Origin: Athripsodes cinereus
Taxonomy: Eukaryota > Arthropoda > Insecta > Trichoptera > Leptoceridae
Direction of reading: 5' to 3'
NCBI GenBank assembly: GCA_947579605.1
Contig: OX388317.1
Span: forward strand, 26,803,384 to 26,867,383
Length of the DNA: 64,000 nucleotides
Shown: positions 1-10,921 of the stretch, piece after piece
Numbering within the stretch: position 1 is the stretch's first letter
Layout of the letters: every line of letters begins with the position of its first letter
Program-made: the position numbers and the translations under genes
The notes under the pieces: model-generated
The model's database searches: none
Told to the model about the DNA's origin: nothing
The model's input: only the letters and a program-made list of their open reading frames with translations

Positions 1-3000
1 GGTGCAGGCGGGAAACCGGGAAAGCCTCCCATGATGGGAGCTCTAGGAGGGGGCATTGGAGTGAGGGGAGACATAACCATCAGAGGGGACAGGGTGGGCA
101 TCATACCAGCAAGGGGAGGCACCACACCCTGCACACCTGGCAACATTGGCATAGGCTGTGGGGGGGGCTGCATTGGTTTGGGTGGTTGTGGTGGAGCTGG
201 CTGGTGCGGAGGCTGCTTGGTACTTCCTGGTACCACTGGCTTGGGTCCTATCTTTTCCTTCTCTTCATCAGGTAGCAATCCTTTGACTTTATGGATCTGA
301 TGAATTTGCTCTTCCAGAGTGATGTTAGCTCGTGCTGCTCTCGTGGCTGCCTCTACTGAGGATGTGTGTCCATCCCATGTCACCTAAAAAGTACAATTTA
401 TTGCTTTTATTTAACACAACCCAACATGTTTGTACATTAATGTATTGTGTTTATCATATTGTAAATTGTTCTTCTAAATAATAATGTGTGAAGGAGACAC
501 ACCCACACACCCACCCACACTCACAAATAACATAAACTCACCCGGTCATCTTTTCTCACTTCTTCTTCACCAATCTTTTTACCGATGGCTGTTTCTTCAT
601 CACCCACTCCGAAGATATCTGTACGTCTCTCAGCCAACTGTTTGAGGGATGCCTCTATAGCTGAGCCTGTAACACACACACACACACAGAAATGATAAAA
701 TCTTGAAGGTTCATACTCTAATGCAGTGTTTCCCAACCTACTTTATGCCATGTCCCACCGTAGTCATTTCGAAAGTCATATACCCCACCAGTCTCTTTTT
801 TAATTAAACAGTTTGTAAATTTTTAACAATACGTTGAAGCGCGGTGCCCCACCTTTGAGGCGTGATGCCCCACCTTGGGAAACACTGCTTTAATGTGTAA
901 TAGTGTATGCGTCCTTGAAATGTTTGGAATCATGAAAACGGCACAATATAAATGATCCAATAATATGTGCAATGAAGTTTATTATTACTATTTATAAAAT
1001 ATTATACATAATATATATTTAACCTTTTTTAAGCCCTCACAATATGGACAATAGCACTATTAGGTACTTGTTTTTGATCTGGATGATGTTGTGGAACAAT
1101 GAGTTAACACACAAAATTTATAAAAATGAGTAAGATTTTTTTTAAAAAGATATATCTGGTTTTTGTTATAAATCCAAATACTACCTTATACACCTTTCAC
1201 AGTAAGCAAAAAGCTTGTGTCGTGAAAGGGGAGTTTGCCGGCACCTGGGGTCGAACCACGGACCACATGTTCACGAGGCTGAGACTCTACCCCCAGGCTA
1301 CCGACGAACTCTAAAATCTTAATGATTATTAATTAATTAAAATCTCTTAATGATTATTTTGCTTTCCTAAAACAATTTATTCTGCAATAGCTGCTCTCAT
1401 TAGTTATCTCACAATATAAACAACAATGCCGTGAGTGTTGGTACATTCTGTTTATTAATGAGATACAATCACTACAGCCTCTATAATTATTTCCTGTAAT
1501 AAATTTGTTAAGTGGAATGTATGCCTGATGTCCATGCTATCCGCGAAATACTTCTGTACGCCGGAGCGAAACTACACTATCTCAACAGACGCCATTTTTC
1601 AGTATGGCCGTTCAAAGTTTTTTCGACAAAATCATATTTGTTTCTCACATGTTAGTTAACCAGAAATAACTCTTGAAAAGTATTGTGAATAGTTACAATT
1701 AATCATATCTCACACTTTAAAAAAAAATCAACACTGCGTTTAAATGGCGTTGTTTTGCTTGAACAAAAATTTGACATATTTTTTATTGATGGATATTACA
1801 AAATATAACTCGTTTTCTAGATAGATGAATATATCATAAAAAAGATCACAACAAGGACTACAATTGTATGTTTATAAGTCAATTTGGGGTAAATTCAACA
1901 CTGTGTAGTTTTATTGATGGATATTACAAAATATAACTCGTTTTCTAGATAGATGAATATATCATAAAAAAGATCACAACAAGGACTACAATTGTATGTT
2001 TATAAGTCAATTTGGGGTAAATTCAACACTGTGTAGTTTTATTGATGGATATTACAAAATATAACTCGTTTTCTAGATAGATGAATATATCATAAAAAAG
2101 ATCACAACAAGGACTACAATTGTATGTTTATAAGTCAATTTGGGGTAAATTCAACACTGTGTAGTTTTATTGATGGATATTACAAAATATAACTCGTTTT
2201 CTAGATAGATGAATATATCATAAAAAAGATCACAACAAGGACTACAATTGTATGTTTATAAGTCAATTTGGGGTAAATTCAACACTGTGTAGTTTTATTG
2301 ATGGATATTACAAAATATAACTCGTTTTCTAGATAGATGAATATATCATAAAAAAGATCACAACAAGGACTACAATTGTATGTTTATAAGTCAATTTGGG
2401 GTAAATTCAACACTGTGTAGTTTTATTGATGGATATTACAAAATATAACTCGTTTTCTAGATAGATGAATATATCATAAAAAAGATCACAACAAGGACTA
2501 CAATTGTATGTTTATAAGTCAATTTGGGGTAAATTCAACACTGTGTAGTTTTATTGATGGATATTACAAAATATAACTCGTTTTCTAGATAGATGAATAT
2601 ATCATAAAAAAGATCACAACAAGGACTACAATTGTATGTTTATAAGTCAATTTGGGGTAAATTCAACACTGTGTAGTTTTATTGATGGATATTACAAAAT
2701 ATAACTCGTTTTCTAGATAGATGAATATATCATAAAAAAGATCACAACAAGGACTACAATTGTATGTTTATAAGTCAATTTGGGGTAAATTCAACACTGT
2801 GTAGTTTTATTGATGGATATTACAAAATATAACTCGTTTTCTAGATAGATGAATATATCATAAAAAAGATCACAACAAGGACTACAATTGTATGTTTATA
2901 AGTCAATTTGGGGTAAATTCAACACTGTGTAGTTTTGCTCCCATGTACAGAATCTGTTATGATCGTTTAGTAGATTATGTTATTTAATCACACTACAGCG

Positions 3001-6000
3001 AGAGAGAGAGTATATTTTCACTTTTTGTAAATATATTTTGACATAAATGGACGTGTCAGTAGCCAGTCAACTAACTGTGTGTAATGAGCATATGGGTTAT
3101 CATGAAAAAGCTGTTTTCATATGACGGCTATTTTAAATATTTCCACTTTTGCAATAAATTTTTGTCCCCATTCAGTTAAATAAGATGTAATGTGAAATTT
3201 CGGAATATTTTCACAAACCGCATTGACTGAATATAATTCTGCTTTTTATCATTTAATTTTATATGTGAAAGGGAGACACAGACACTTTACAAATGTATAG
3301 ATTAAGTGATGTAGGTAGGTACCTTGTGCTAGCACAGCATCCTGTGTGGCTCTGTCTCCCAGGGCCCTGTCCCTCTGCTCCAGCCAGCGTGGGTCCAGCA
3401 GGCCAATGCGCATATGCTCCTGTACCTTGTGAGCGGGGATACGCTCCCCTGTGATGGGAGAGATGAGCCACTCCTCCCCTCCTCCTCCTGGGATCCCGCC
3501 TCCGCCCCCTCCCATTCCACTGGCCGCAGCCTCTCGCTTGGCTGCAATACAACGCACATTAGGTTACTTGATATTATCCACATTATTATATTTATTACAT
3601 CTCTGTACAGTTATTCAAAGTTGTACCTTGCTTGGGATCATATTTCTTGACGACCACCTTGTCAGGCTGCGGGGGCAGTGGTGGTGGTTGTGCAGGCCTC
3701 CTCCCTGTCCCCTGTAGATGTTCCTTCCTCTCCCCCTCCCTTTCATCCTCTTCTTCCTCCCCACTGCTGCTGGTGCTGTCCTCCTCCATGTCCCTGACCT
3801 GTGTATCATCCTGGGCTCGTCCTCCTATTGCCCCTGTGCGGTCCTCCATCTTGGCCAGTCCTTCCTCTTCGTCCTCCCCTCCAGAGGAGTCCCCCTCCCC
3901 TCCAGATGAGTCCCCATGTCCCTCCCTCTCCTCGTCAGACTCCAGTTGCATCTCTATCTCCTCCACTCCGTCCTCCATTCTCTCCTGTTCATAATATACA
4001 ACCATCTGTTATAATATCCACCCAGCTACACTGTATTTCACAATTTTAACAACATTGTTGTTAATTAGGTATACAGGGTGTGAACAAAAATGATAATTTT
4101 AAATTTCGCGGGTTTGGAGAGTCCAATTGTCAATTTTTTTATGTTGTTATAGATTATGGGTTAGTTGGAAGATAAACTCACCCATTGTGCAAAATTATTT
4201 GTATATAGCATGTTGTAATCCTATTATTTTTGTCTAATGTGTTGTACAATAAAGTTTGTAATTATTATTATAAAACTTTCAGCTGTATTTATTGTGGCAG
4301 CCGCTAAAGTTAGACATTTTTTATCAGCCCTGAGATTTTCGTTTGTTAAAAAAATGGATCAAATAATTTGTATAAAATTTTGCGTAAAAAATGAAATAAA
4401 GTGTAACAAAGTGTGTGACATGTTAAGAAAGGCCAGTGGTGAGTCTGTTATGAGTAAAACAAGGGTTTACGAGTGATATAAGTGTTTCCAAGATGGCTAT
4501 GAAGATGTCGAAGATGCCAGTCGCCTCAGCACATCTACAACCGATGAAAATGTGGAAAAAGTGAAAGAAATTATTTGAATTATGAATGATTCCCGAATCA
4601 CAATCAGAGAAGTCGCTGATGATGTTGGCATATCGATTGGCTCATGCTATGAAATATTTTCGAAACTGTTTTGAACAAAAACAGCGAGGAATGGAAGCTG
4701 CTCAGATGTCACTAAATGAAGTCAACGACAATGCAGAATAACTGAAACATGTTAAGGGTTTAAGGATTTGACGTTGAAAATAAGGCTCAATCGTCCTAGT
4801 GGAGGTATTCTGGATCACCAAAACCGAAAAAGGCTCGACAAGTGCGGTTAATGTGAAGCTCACTGTGTTCTTGCCTCAGGGTCAATAAGGAGTACTAATT
4901 AGGAGTTCAACGCTGTTTGCGTGAAGTAATCCGAAAATGGTCTGATTCGTAGCAATTATCACTATAATGCACCTGCTCATACTTCATGTATGTGAATTTT
5001 TGGCCAAAACAACACTGTAACGATGCCCCAGCCTCCATATTCGCCAGAGATGACTTTTCCTATTTCCAAAAATAAAGAGAACCTTACAGGGCCGTTGTTT
5101 TACAAGCATATATGACATTGCTGAATGAGCTAAACGCTATCCCAAAGATCGAGTTTGAGAAGTATTCCTAGAATTGGAAGATGTAGACGAATACATAAAT
5201 ATCTTTTTCAAAAAATGAAAATTCCCATTTCTTTCTGAACACACCTCGTGTATAATATTCTAGTTAGTTAGATATGTATCACGCAAGTGATCCATATCTC
5301 AAGATATGGATCACTTGCAGGATACAAAGAGTGAGAGTATTAGGTGTCCCGACGCTTACGAATAGGCTCAGGCTTGCTTGAGCACTTTGATACTTTTTCT
5401 CATATCAATCCTTTGACTTTTATGTACTCCAGTTGTATTATTCACAGAGCATAGGTAACTAATTTTAGTTAATTTACTTTTAGGTACAATGAAAGTATGT
5501 GGTAAGATATTATATAACTTAGTACCTGCATGAGGACTCTGGCGCCCACTTCATCAGGAGTGGTAGGCGGAGGGAAGTTCCCCATCTCCATGGGCTGATA
5601 GTCCACAGTCTCCACTACCACAAAGTCATGCCAGTCAATGGAAGCATACGCCACTGTGGAACAAACAGATAAGACAGACTAACTTTAATACAAATACACA
5701 GACAACATACCGAATGTCAAGTTCTATAACTCAACAAGCGGAAATGTCTGATATTCGAGAATACCCCATTTTTTAAATTTTGGTACATTTATATTATGCT
5801 TGGAAAACACAACACCAAATGAAATAAACTATATAATTGAGTTAAAGAGTGGTGTTGATTGTGTGTAATTACCAATTAAATAAAAAAATTCTAAATGTTG
5901 TATTATGGAACTGGACAATCTATAAACTCATACAATAACATGAGTCCCATTATCAATATTATTATTAAAATGACACCATATTCTACTGGGACTATTTCAG

Positions 6001-8316
6001 CCTTCGGCCAATGCGATCCCAGAGATTTATTTACAATAAATATAATATAATATTTCAAATTACTTACAATAAATCGAGAGTGAATTGTTTGTCTAATATT
6101 TGTAACATATTTTTGAAAAAGTGAAAACATTCCTAAAAAATGTGATCCATAGTATTCTCAACCAATATGAATGTGATCCATAGTATTCTCAACCAATATG
6201 AATGTGATCCATAGTATTCTCAACCAATATGAATGTGATCCATAGTATTCTCAACCAATATGAATGTGATCCATAGTATCCTCAGCCAATATGAATGAAT
6301 GGGTTCGATATTTCACTAAATGTAATTTAAAAGCTTTTTCAACTAGATACATTGTGTTCTTACCTCTTTCCTTTTCTAGCTTCTGTTCCTCGCGTTGTTT
6401 TTGTGCCTGCTGGTGGGCAAGCCATGCTGCACGGGCTCTTGCCTGCTGGATAACACTCTCACTGAGTGACCCCTCTTCTGTCAACTTGCCTAGAAGCTCC
6501 TTAGGCGGCAGCAGCACCTGTCAAAGTGACAACACTTTATAAGAAGCCATCAGTGACATCACAAGCTATTCTGCATAGGGGATTCAGTGTGGTATTGTGT
6601 TACTTGTTAATCGGTAGTTTGTTTGCTACATTATGTACTTAGGCTAGAATATACGAAAGAGACTCACTCACCTTGGTGTATTGCTCTAGGAGTCGGGTGA
6701 AATAATGGAATAGAGAATGCTGAGGTCTTAAGAAGTCAAACTGATAATTTCTTTGCTCCCGATTCATCAGGTTGGTGAGAAACTGTCGACCATTACGAGC
6801 CACAAACTGAGCTGTCAACTTCACAATATCCAGATCGAGAGCAGATATTGAGGGTGGGTCAGCAATAAACTCAAACTCGGGGGGCGCCTGGGTAGGTGGA
6901 GGAGGTTCTGTGGCAGCCTTGAGAAGTTCCTGCTGTCGCTGAGCAGCTGCGGGAGTCACGGCCAGTCTCTGCATGGCAACACCCAGACCCCCACCTCCCC
7001 CTACATCTCCTCCTGCACCAACACACACACACAATAGACAACTCTCTCAGTTATGTAAATGCTGTTAAACACTATACAACATAACATTGATATATTTATT
7101 TGATTGGAAATATTATATGTAAAAGTAAAGTAAATCAACACTTACCTTTCCCTTGGCGGAACTCTTTCACTTTGTGTTGGTAGTAGGCGTGGTATGGGTC
7201 TCCGCTACTGAGGAAGTTGAATTTCGGATTTCCCAACTCATTCTGTCTGATACGAGCCTCAAATTCTGGGCCATTCCTTGCCACGAAGCTGGCAGTTTTG
7301 TCCACAATGTCTGAGAAGATGATTCAGGATAATAATAATAATGACAACATATAGACTATGTAAGACATCCTATGTTACACAATATACCTACCTATATCAC
7401 AACTTAAAAACAATTCAAATACATTCAAGTTAAGTATTAAAATATTAAACATACCTAAAATAAATGTTTTTAACTGAAGTTTTGTTGAAAACATTTTCAA
7501 CAGCCATATTGAAAAATGACATAAAGTAGTTTAGCTCTGATCTACAAATACCTACTCCAACATAAATACTCTCAACAGGTATTTTAAAGTTTTATTTTTG
7601 TTACAGCACAATTATATTTTATGCTATAACTACGTTTTGTAACAGACAAATATATGACTGTCCCTGTCCTTTATGAAATTTAATGCCTTATAAGCTCTGT
7701 GTAAATGAGATAGTCACCATGGTAAATGTATATGCACCCACACTATCACCGATTATTCGAATGGATAAATTGAAAAAAAAAAACACAGTATGTAGTTAAC
7801 TTCCAAATGACTTTTATTAACTTCGCTTACTAGTATTGGGAGATTCTCGACTCCAAGTAAGTGAAGTCAATAAAAGTCATTTGGAAGTTAAGTACACACT
7901 GTGTTTTTTTTTCAATTTATCTTGAAATGGACTTCCAACAAGTGCCTTCAGTCAATAACATCAAAAGTTTATTCGAATGGGTTTGTACCTTTGATGTCTT
8001 TAAACAATCTGTCAACATACTGATCATACACAATTATATGATTACCAATTATGGCAATTATGCATGATTTTACTGTCTACACCAGTCTCCCAATCTGTTT
8101 CCAACATCCACTTTGTGAAATAACCAAAATTTAGTGTCCCTCCCCTCAGAAGGACGTATCTTAGATATTCCGGTTACAAATTCAGTACATGTAAAGGATA
8201 CTTCTAACTTCGGGCGGAGGATAAATGATTCCTATGACGGGTCCAGGGGACTCTCCTTGCTCTTCTTCGTCAGGCTCCATTTCAGGCGCAAGTCTCGAAT
8301 TTTCCAATACCGGCAT
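1..8316 (-). CDS. SF3A1: Splicing factor 3A subunit 1 (SF3A1), 9 coding exons, C-terminus beyond window
   Basis: Subunit of the U2 snRNP-associated SF3a complex, which helps U2 engage the branch site in the nucleus. Minus-strand exons: 8316-8202, 7310-7146, 7012-6672, 6517-6364, 5653-5526, 3984-3627, 3541-3323, 666-542, 383-1. All have AG/GT borders, and the phases join without a stop for 662 codons. The ATG at 8314-8316 begins MPVLEN; exon 1 reaches GIIYPPPEVR, a family signature just before SURP1. SURP1 is about residues 39-88 and SURP2 about 150-200. Exon 5 encodes the conserved IDWHDFVVVETVDYQP block. Exon 6 is strongly acidic (Glu/Asp/Ser/Gly runs), then proline-rich. Exon 7 holds SPITGERIP and HMRIGLLDPRWLEQRDR. 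Exon 9 is the Pro/Met-rich linker. The family's C-terminal ubiquitin-like domain should lie left of base 1. Introns hold mariner, hAT-MITE and satellite DNA. Identity is very secure. Confidence 0.96.
724..887. mobile_element. hAT-type MITE, 164 bp
   Basis: The ends are inverted copies of CAGTGTTTCCCAA. The flanks 716-723 (CTCTAATG) and 888-895 (CTTTAATG) match at 7 of 8 bases, the 8-bp target duplication expected of hAT transposases. It has no coding capacity and lies in an SF3A1 intron. Confidence 0.75.
1231..1311 (-). repeat. tRNA-like sequence, probable SINE head
   Basis: On the minus strand the 81-nt block has a B-box-like GGTTCGACCCC, a weaker A-box-like TAGCCTGGGGGTAGAG, and ends (GAGTTCG / CAAACTC) that pair at 6 of 7 positions. 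The anticodon and D stems are poor, so a functional tRNA is unlikely. A tRNA-derived SINE or a tRNA pseudogene fits best. Confidence 0.5.
1785..2936. repeat. Satellite: 9 tandem copies of a 128-bp unit
   Basis: Units start at 1785, 1913, 2041, 2169, 2297, 2425, 2553, 2681 and 2809, an exact 128-bp period. By eye the copies are identical. The unit is AT-rich and has no long open frame. It lies inside the SF3A1 intron 667-3322. Confidence 0.95.
4070..5252 (+). pseudogene. Decayed mariner-like transposon
   Basis: Its ends are imperfect inverted repeats (ATACAGGGTGTGAAC at the left; the complement of the right end is TACACGAGGTGTGTTC), with TA at both borders. An open stretch from 4354 begins MDQIICIKFCVKNEIK, followed by a typical mariner N-terminal helix-turn-helix region, then stops and frameshifts. 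Later remnants include PYSPD-like and LEDVDEYI-like pieces of the C-terminus. It lies in the SF3A1 intron between exons 6 and 5 and is not functional. Confidence 0.82.
5283..5318. repeat. 36-bp near-perfect palindrome
   Basis: Two 17-bp arms (GCAAGTGATCCATATCT and its exact complement) are separated by CA. It sits just downstream of the mariner remnant. The following bases (about 5325-5400) resemble, in inverse orientation, the repeat at about 24900-24990. Confidence 0.85.
6141..6296. repeat. 5 tandem copies of a 31-bp unit
   Basis: TGTGATCCATAGTATTCTCA recurs at 6141, 6172, 6203, 6234 and 6265. Only the last copy shows substitutions. It lies in the SF3A1 intron just downstream (in gene sense) of exon 4, which ends at 6364. 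Confidence 0.93.
7745..7970. repeat. Foldback repeat (family member 1)
   Basis: Inverted arms of about 60 bp (left arm from about 7767, right arm to about 7920) share GACTTTTATT, ACTTCCAAATGA and AACACAG blocks around a loop holding TACTAGTATTGGGAGA. Related copies lie at about 17712-17910 and 57521-57660, with a looser relative at about 24520-24720. It lies in SF3A1 intron 1. Confidence 0.6.
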
Positions 8317-8545
8317 CGTAAGATTTAAATGCAACGGAATGGATTAGCAAATAGCTCGCAAAGGAGGAACACTCAAATCACTTGAAGAATGACAATTTAG
8401 GAAAGGAATTAACGAGACAACGCCAGCAGCCCACACACACTCGCACAAATCAACGCACACCGAACTGGAGCTCGATTTGTTTGACAGTTGAGGTACATAG
8501 ACAATCATTAAACTTTTTTCGATACCAACGACTAGTCGAGGTAGT
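8317..8545 (-). promoter_or_regulatory. 5' flank and probable 5' UTR/promoter of SF3A1
   Basis: Non-coding stretch between the SF3A1 start codon and the retrotransposon at 8582. No clear TATA box was found. By position it should contain the SF3A1 transcription start. SF3A1 and ATPAF1 diverge from this region, so it is probably half of an originally shared promoter. Confidence 0.45.
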
Positions 8546-8581
8546 TAAAAAGGTCTTTTCCATTACTACGACTGTGTAGAA

Positions 8582-10546
8582 ATGGAAAAAGAACTTTTTC
8601 GCCAAAGACATTCGAGCCGAAAGGCGTGGAACCTACTACGGAAACTAGGAAATGCGTCCCAACAGTTGAAGACACCCGCCAAAGTAAGTGCCGACAATAT
8701 CGGTACCGTCCTAATTAACAATAGCAAATCCCAGAACCAAACCGAGCCCACTAAAGAAGTCAACTTATATAGAAGAAGACTGCGCCAAAAACTGAAGGCC
8801 AACCCGAAAAAATGTAACGAAATAACAGAGAAAGAAGTCGACAGAGCCATCCAAAACACCAAACTTGGAAAATCATCGGGAAAAGATGGTATATTGCCCG
8901 AATTCTTAAAGTACACAGGGCCCAATGCACGAAAATGGCTTGCACAACTCTTCACTACCTGTCTCCTACAAGGGAAAATCCCCAAACAATGGAAAGAAGC
9001 CAAGGTCATAGCCATCCTAAAACCAAATAAGCCCCCAGAAGACGCAAAAAGCTACCGACCAATATCCCTCATTAGCACCGTATATAAACTACTGGAACGA
9101 GTTTTGCTATTCAGACTAACACCAATCGTGGATAGTAAAATACCGAAGGAGCAGGCAGGTTTTCGACCAGGCAGAAGTTGTAGCGATCAGGTACTTGCAC
9201 TAACAACCCACATCGAAGCCGGCTTCCAAAGAGGAAAAAAGACCGTAGTAACCCTCCTTGACCTGACTGCCGCCTACGACACTGTGTGGCACAAAGGACT
9301 ACTCTTCAAACTCCAACAACTGGTCGAATGCCCTTACACCATCAGACTGATAGAAGACATGCTAAGGAACCGTACATTCCGGGTACATGTAGATAGCGAC
9401 GTCAGCAAAACATACCACCCAAAAAACGGCCTACCACAAGGCTCAGTTCTAGCGCCGCTGCTATTTAACATATATACCTTCGACCTCCCACCTACTGAAG
9501 CTAGAAAATTCGTATACGCCGATGACATAGCCCTAGTACATCAAGACCAAATACTAGAAAAAGCAGCCAACACAATAAACAAGGATCTTAGTACAATAGA
9601 AGAATACCTTAACGGCTGGAGATTGAAACCGAACCCGGCGAAAACGACCGTAACATCTTTTCATTTAAGTAACTCGCAAGCAAATAGCGAAGTTGATGTC
9701 TTTTTTGGCGGAAGAAGGGTAGACAACGTAGAACACCCGAAATACCTGGGTGTCACCCTAGACCGTTCCCTAACTTTCAAACCTCATCTGACAAACGTGC
9801 AGAAAAAACTTAAAAGCCGGGTGAATATTCTGCACAAACTCACCGGCACTACATGGGGATGCAACGCAGCGACACTGCGAACAGCGGGTATCGCACTGAT
9901 TTACTCAACAGCAGAATATTGCTGCCCAGTGTGGCATGCCAGCGCTCACACACATCTAGTCGACGTGCAACTGCACGAGGCTATGAGAATTATCAGCGGC
10001 ACCCTGAAACCTACACCCATACCATGGTTGCCAGTTCTAAGCAACATAGCGCCCCCCCACCTACGACGCGAAGAGGCATGCTACAGGGAGTTGAATAAAA
10101 TTAACGACAACGGGAACCTGCCCATACATACCGATATTGACGATCCGCCCCCCCAACGACTCAAGTCACGACATCCCTTCTGGCTGATAAACGATAACCC
10201 GAGAAATCGCAATACACAAGAGCGATGGCGAGATCTCTGGGCAACAGCAGATACCTCCAGAGGCTACCTGGTGACCGACCCAACTCAACAACAGCCCGGG
10301 TTCTCTCTACCCAGAAGGTCTTGGTGCAGGCTCAATAGATTTAGGACTGGAGTCGGTTGCTCGGCAGCAAATCTGCATCAGTGGGGGATGGCTGATTCAC
10401 CCACCTGCCCATGCGGGGAAACCCAGAGCATGGACCACATCGTGGAGCAGTGCCCCCTATATTCCTTTGACGGGGGACTGAGAGAAATACACGACGCCTC
10501 GGAGGCAGCCGTACGATGGTTGAGTGAGCTGGAAGTACGGGTTTAA
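8582..10546 (+). CDS. 5'-truncated non-LTR retrotransposon reverse transcriptase
   Basis: An open frame of 654 codons encodes the reverse transcriptase and C-terminus of a jockey-superfamily-like LINE. Visible motifs: SYRPISLISTVYKLLERV, QAGFRPGRSCSDQV, LTAAYDTVW, GLPQGSVLAPLLFNIY, and the catalytic FVYADD with YADD at 9515-9526. A C-terminal Cys/His motif CPCGETQSMDHIVEQC follows. No apurinic endonuclease domain precedes it, so the copy is 5'-truncated; the ATG is incidental and translation is unlikely. After the stop comes GCCATA and an (AAG)n tail to about 10571. The open frame is uninterrupted, which suggests a recent insertion. It lies between SF3A1 and ATPAF1. The clade is uncertain. 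Confidence 0.88.
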   Translation: MEKELFRQRHSSRKAWNLLRKLGNASQQLKTPAKVSADNIGTVLINNSKSQNQTEPTKEVNLYRRRLRQKLKANPKKCNEITEKEVDRAIQNTKLGKSSGKDGILPEFLKYTGPNARKWLAQLFTTCLLQGKIPKQWKEAKVIAILKPNKPPEDAKSYRPISLISTVYKLLERVLLFRLTPIVDSKIPKEQAGFRPGRSCSDQVLALTTHIEAGFQRGKKTVVTLLDLTAAYDTVWHKGLLFKLQQLVECPYTIRLIEDMLRNRTFRVHVDSDVSKTYHPKNGLPQGSVLAPLLFNIYTFDLPPTEARKFVYADDIALVHQDQILEKAANTINKDLSTIEEYLNGWRLKPNPAKTTVTSFHLSNSQANSEVDVFFGGRRVDNVEHPKYLGVTLDRSLTFKPHLTNVQKKLKSRVNILHKLTGTTWGCNAATLRTAGIALIYSTAEYCCPVWHASAHTHLVDVQLHEAMRIISGTLKPTPIPWLPVLSNIAPPHLRREEACYRELNKINDNGNLPIHTDIDDPPPQRLKSRHPFWLINDNPRNRNTQERWRDLWATADTSRGYLVTDPTQQQPGFSLPRRSWCRLNRFRTGVGCSAANLHQWGMADSPTCPCGETQSMDHIVEQCPLYSFDGGLREIHDASEAAVRWLSELEVRV

Positions 10547-10571
10547 GGCCATAAGAAGAAGAAGAAGAAGC

Positions 10572-10921
10572 CAAAGACATTATAAATATTATAATATTAA
10601 TATAACAAGAATGCGCACTCATCGACAAAATTCAAGCAAAAATAATAAATAGATAAACGAATTGTGCAAAAAGAATAAATAAATAAAAATATGCTCTCTT
10701 TGCTATAAGGTTTATTAAAAAAAAAACTTTGGTGTGAATATCTTTTAGGGTGCATACTAGGCATCCCATATTATAATACGTCAATGTCATTCGTTGTTAT
10801 GTCATTTATTATATTATAACCTATAACTTTATTTTATTGAGTGTTTTTGAGCTTTTTTTCTTTAATTTAATGTTAATCTCCTAAATCTAAATGGATTAAG
10901 GATTGTAATGCTTCCAATTGA
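10572..10921 (+). promoter_or_regulatory. 5' flank of ATPAF1
   Basis: AT-rich, without an open frame. It should contain the ATPAF1 transcription start by position; I see no unambiguous core promoter element. Confidence 0.35.

Noticed and set aside
1231..1311. Functional tRNA gene
   Set aside because: D and anticodon stems do not form well and the 81-nt length is off; kept only as a tRNA-like repeat.
3249..4049. Overlapping long frames on both strands across SF3A1 exons 6 and 7
   Set aside because: Shadows of the biased, acidic and Pro-rich SF3A1 coding sequence; only one minus-strand frame has consistent splice phases.
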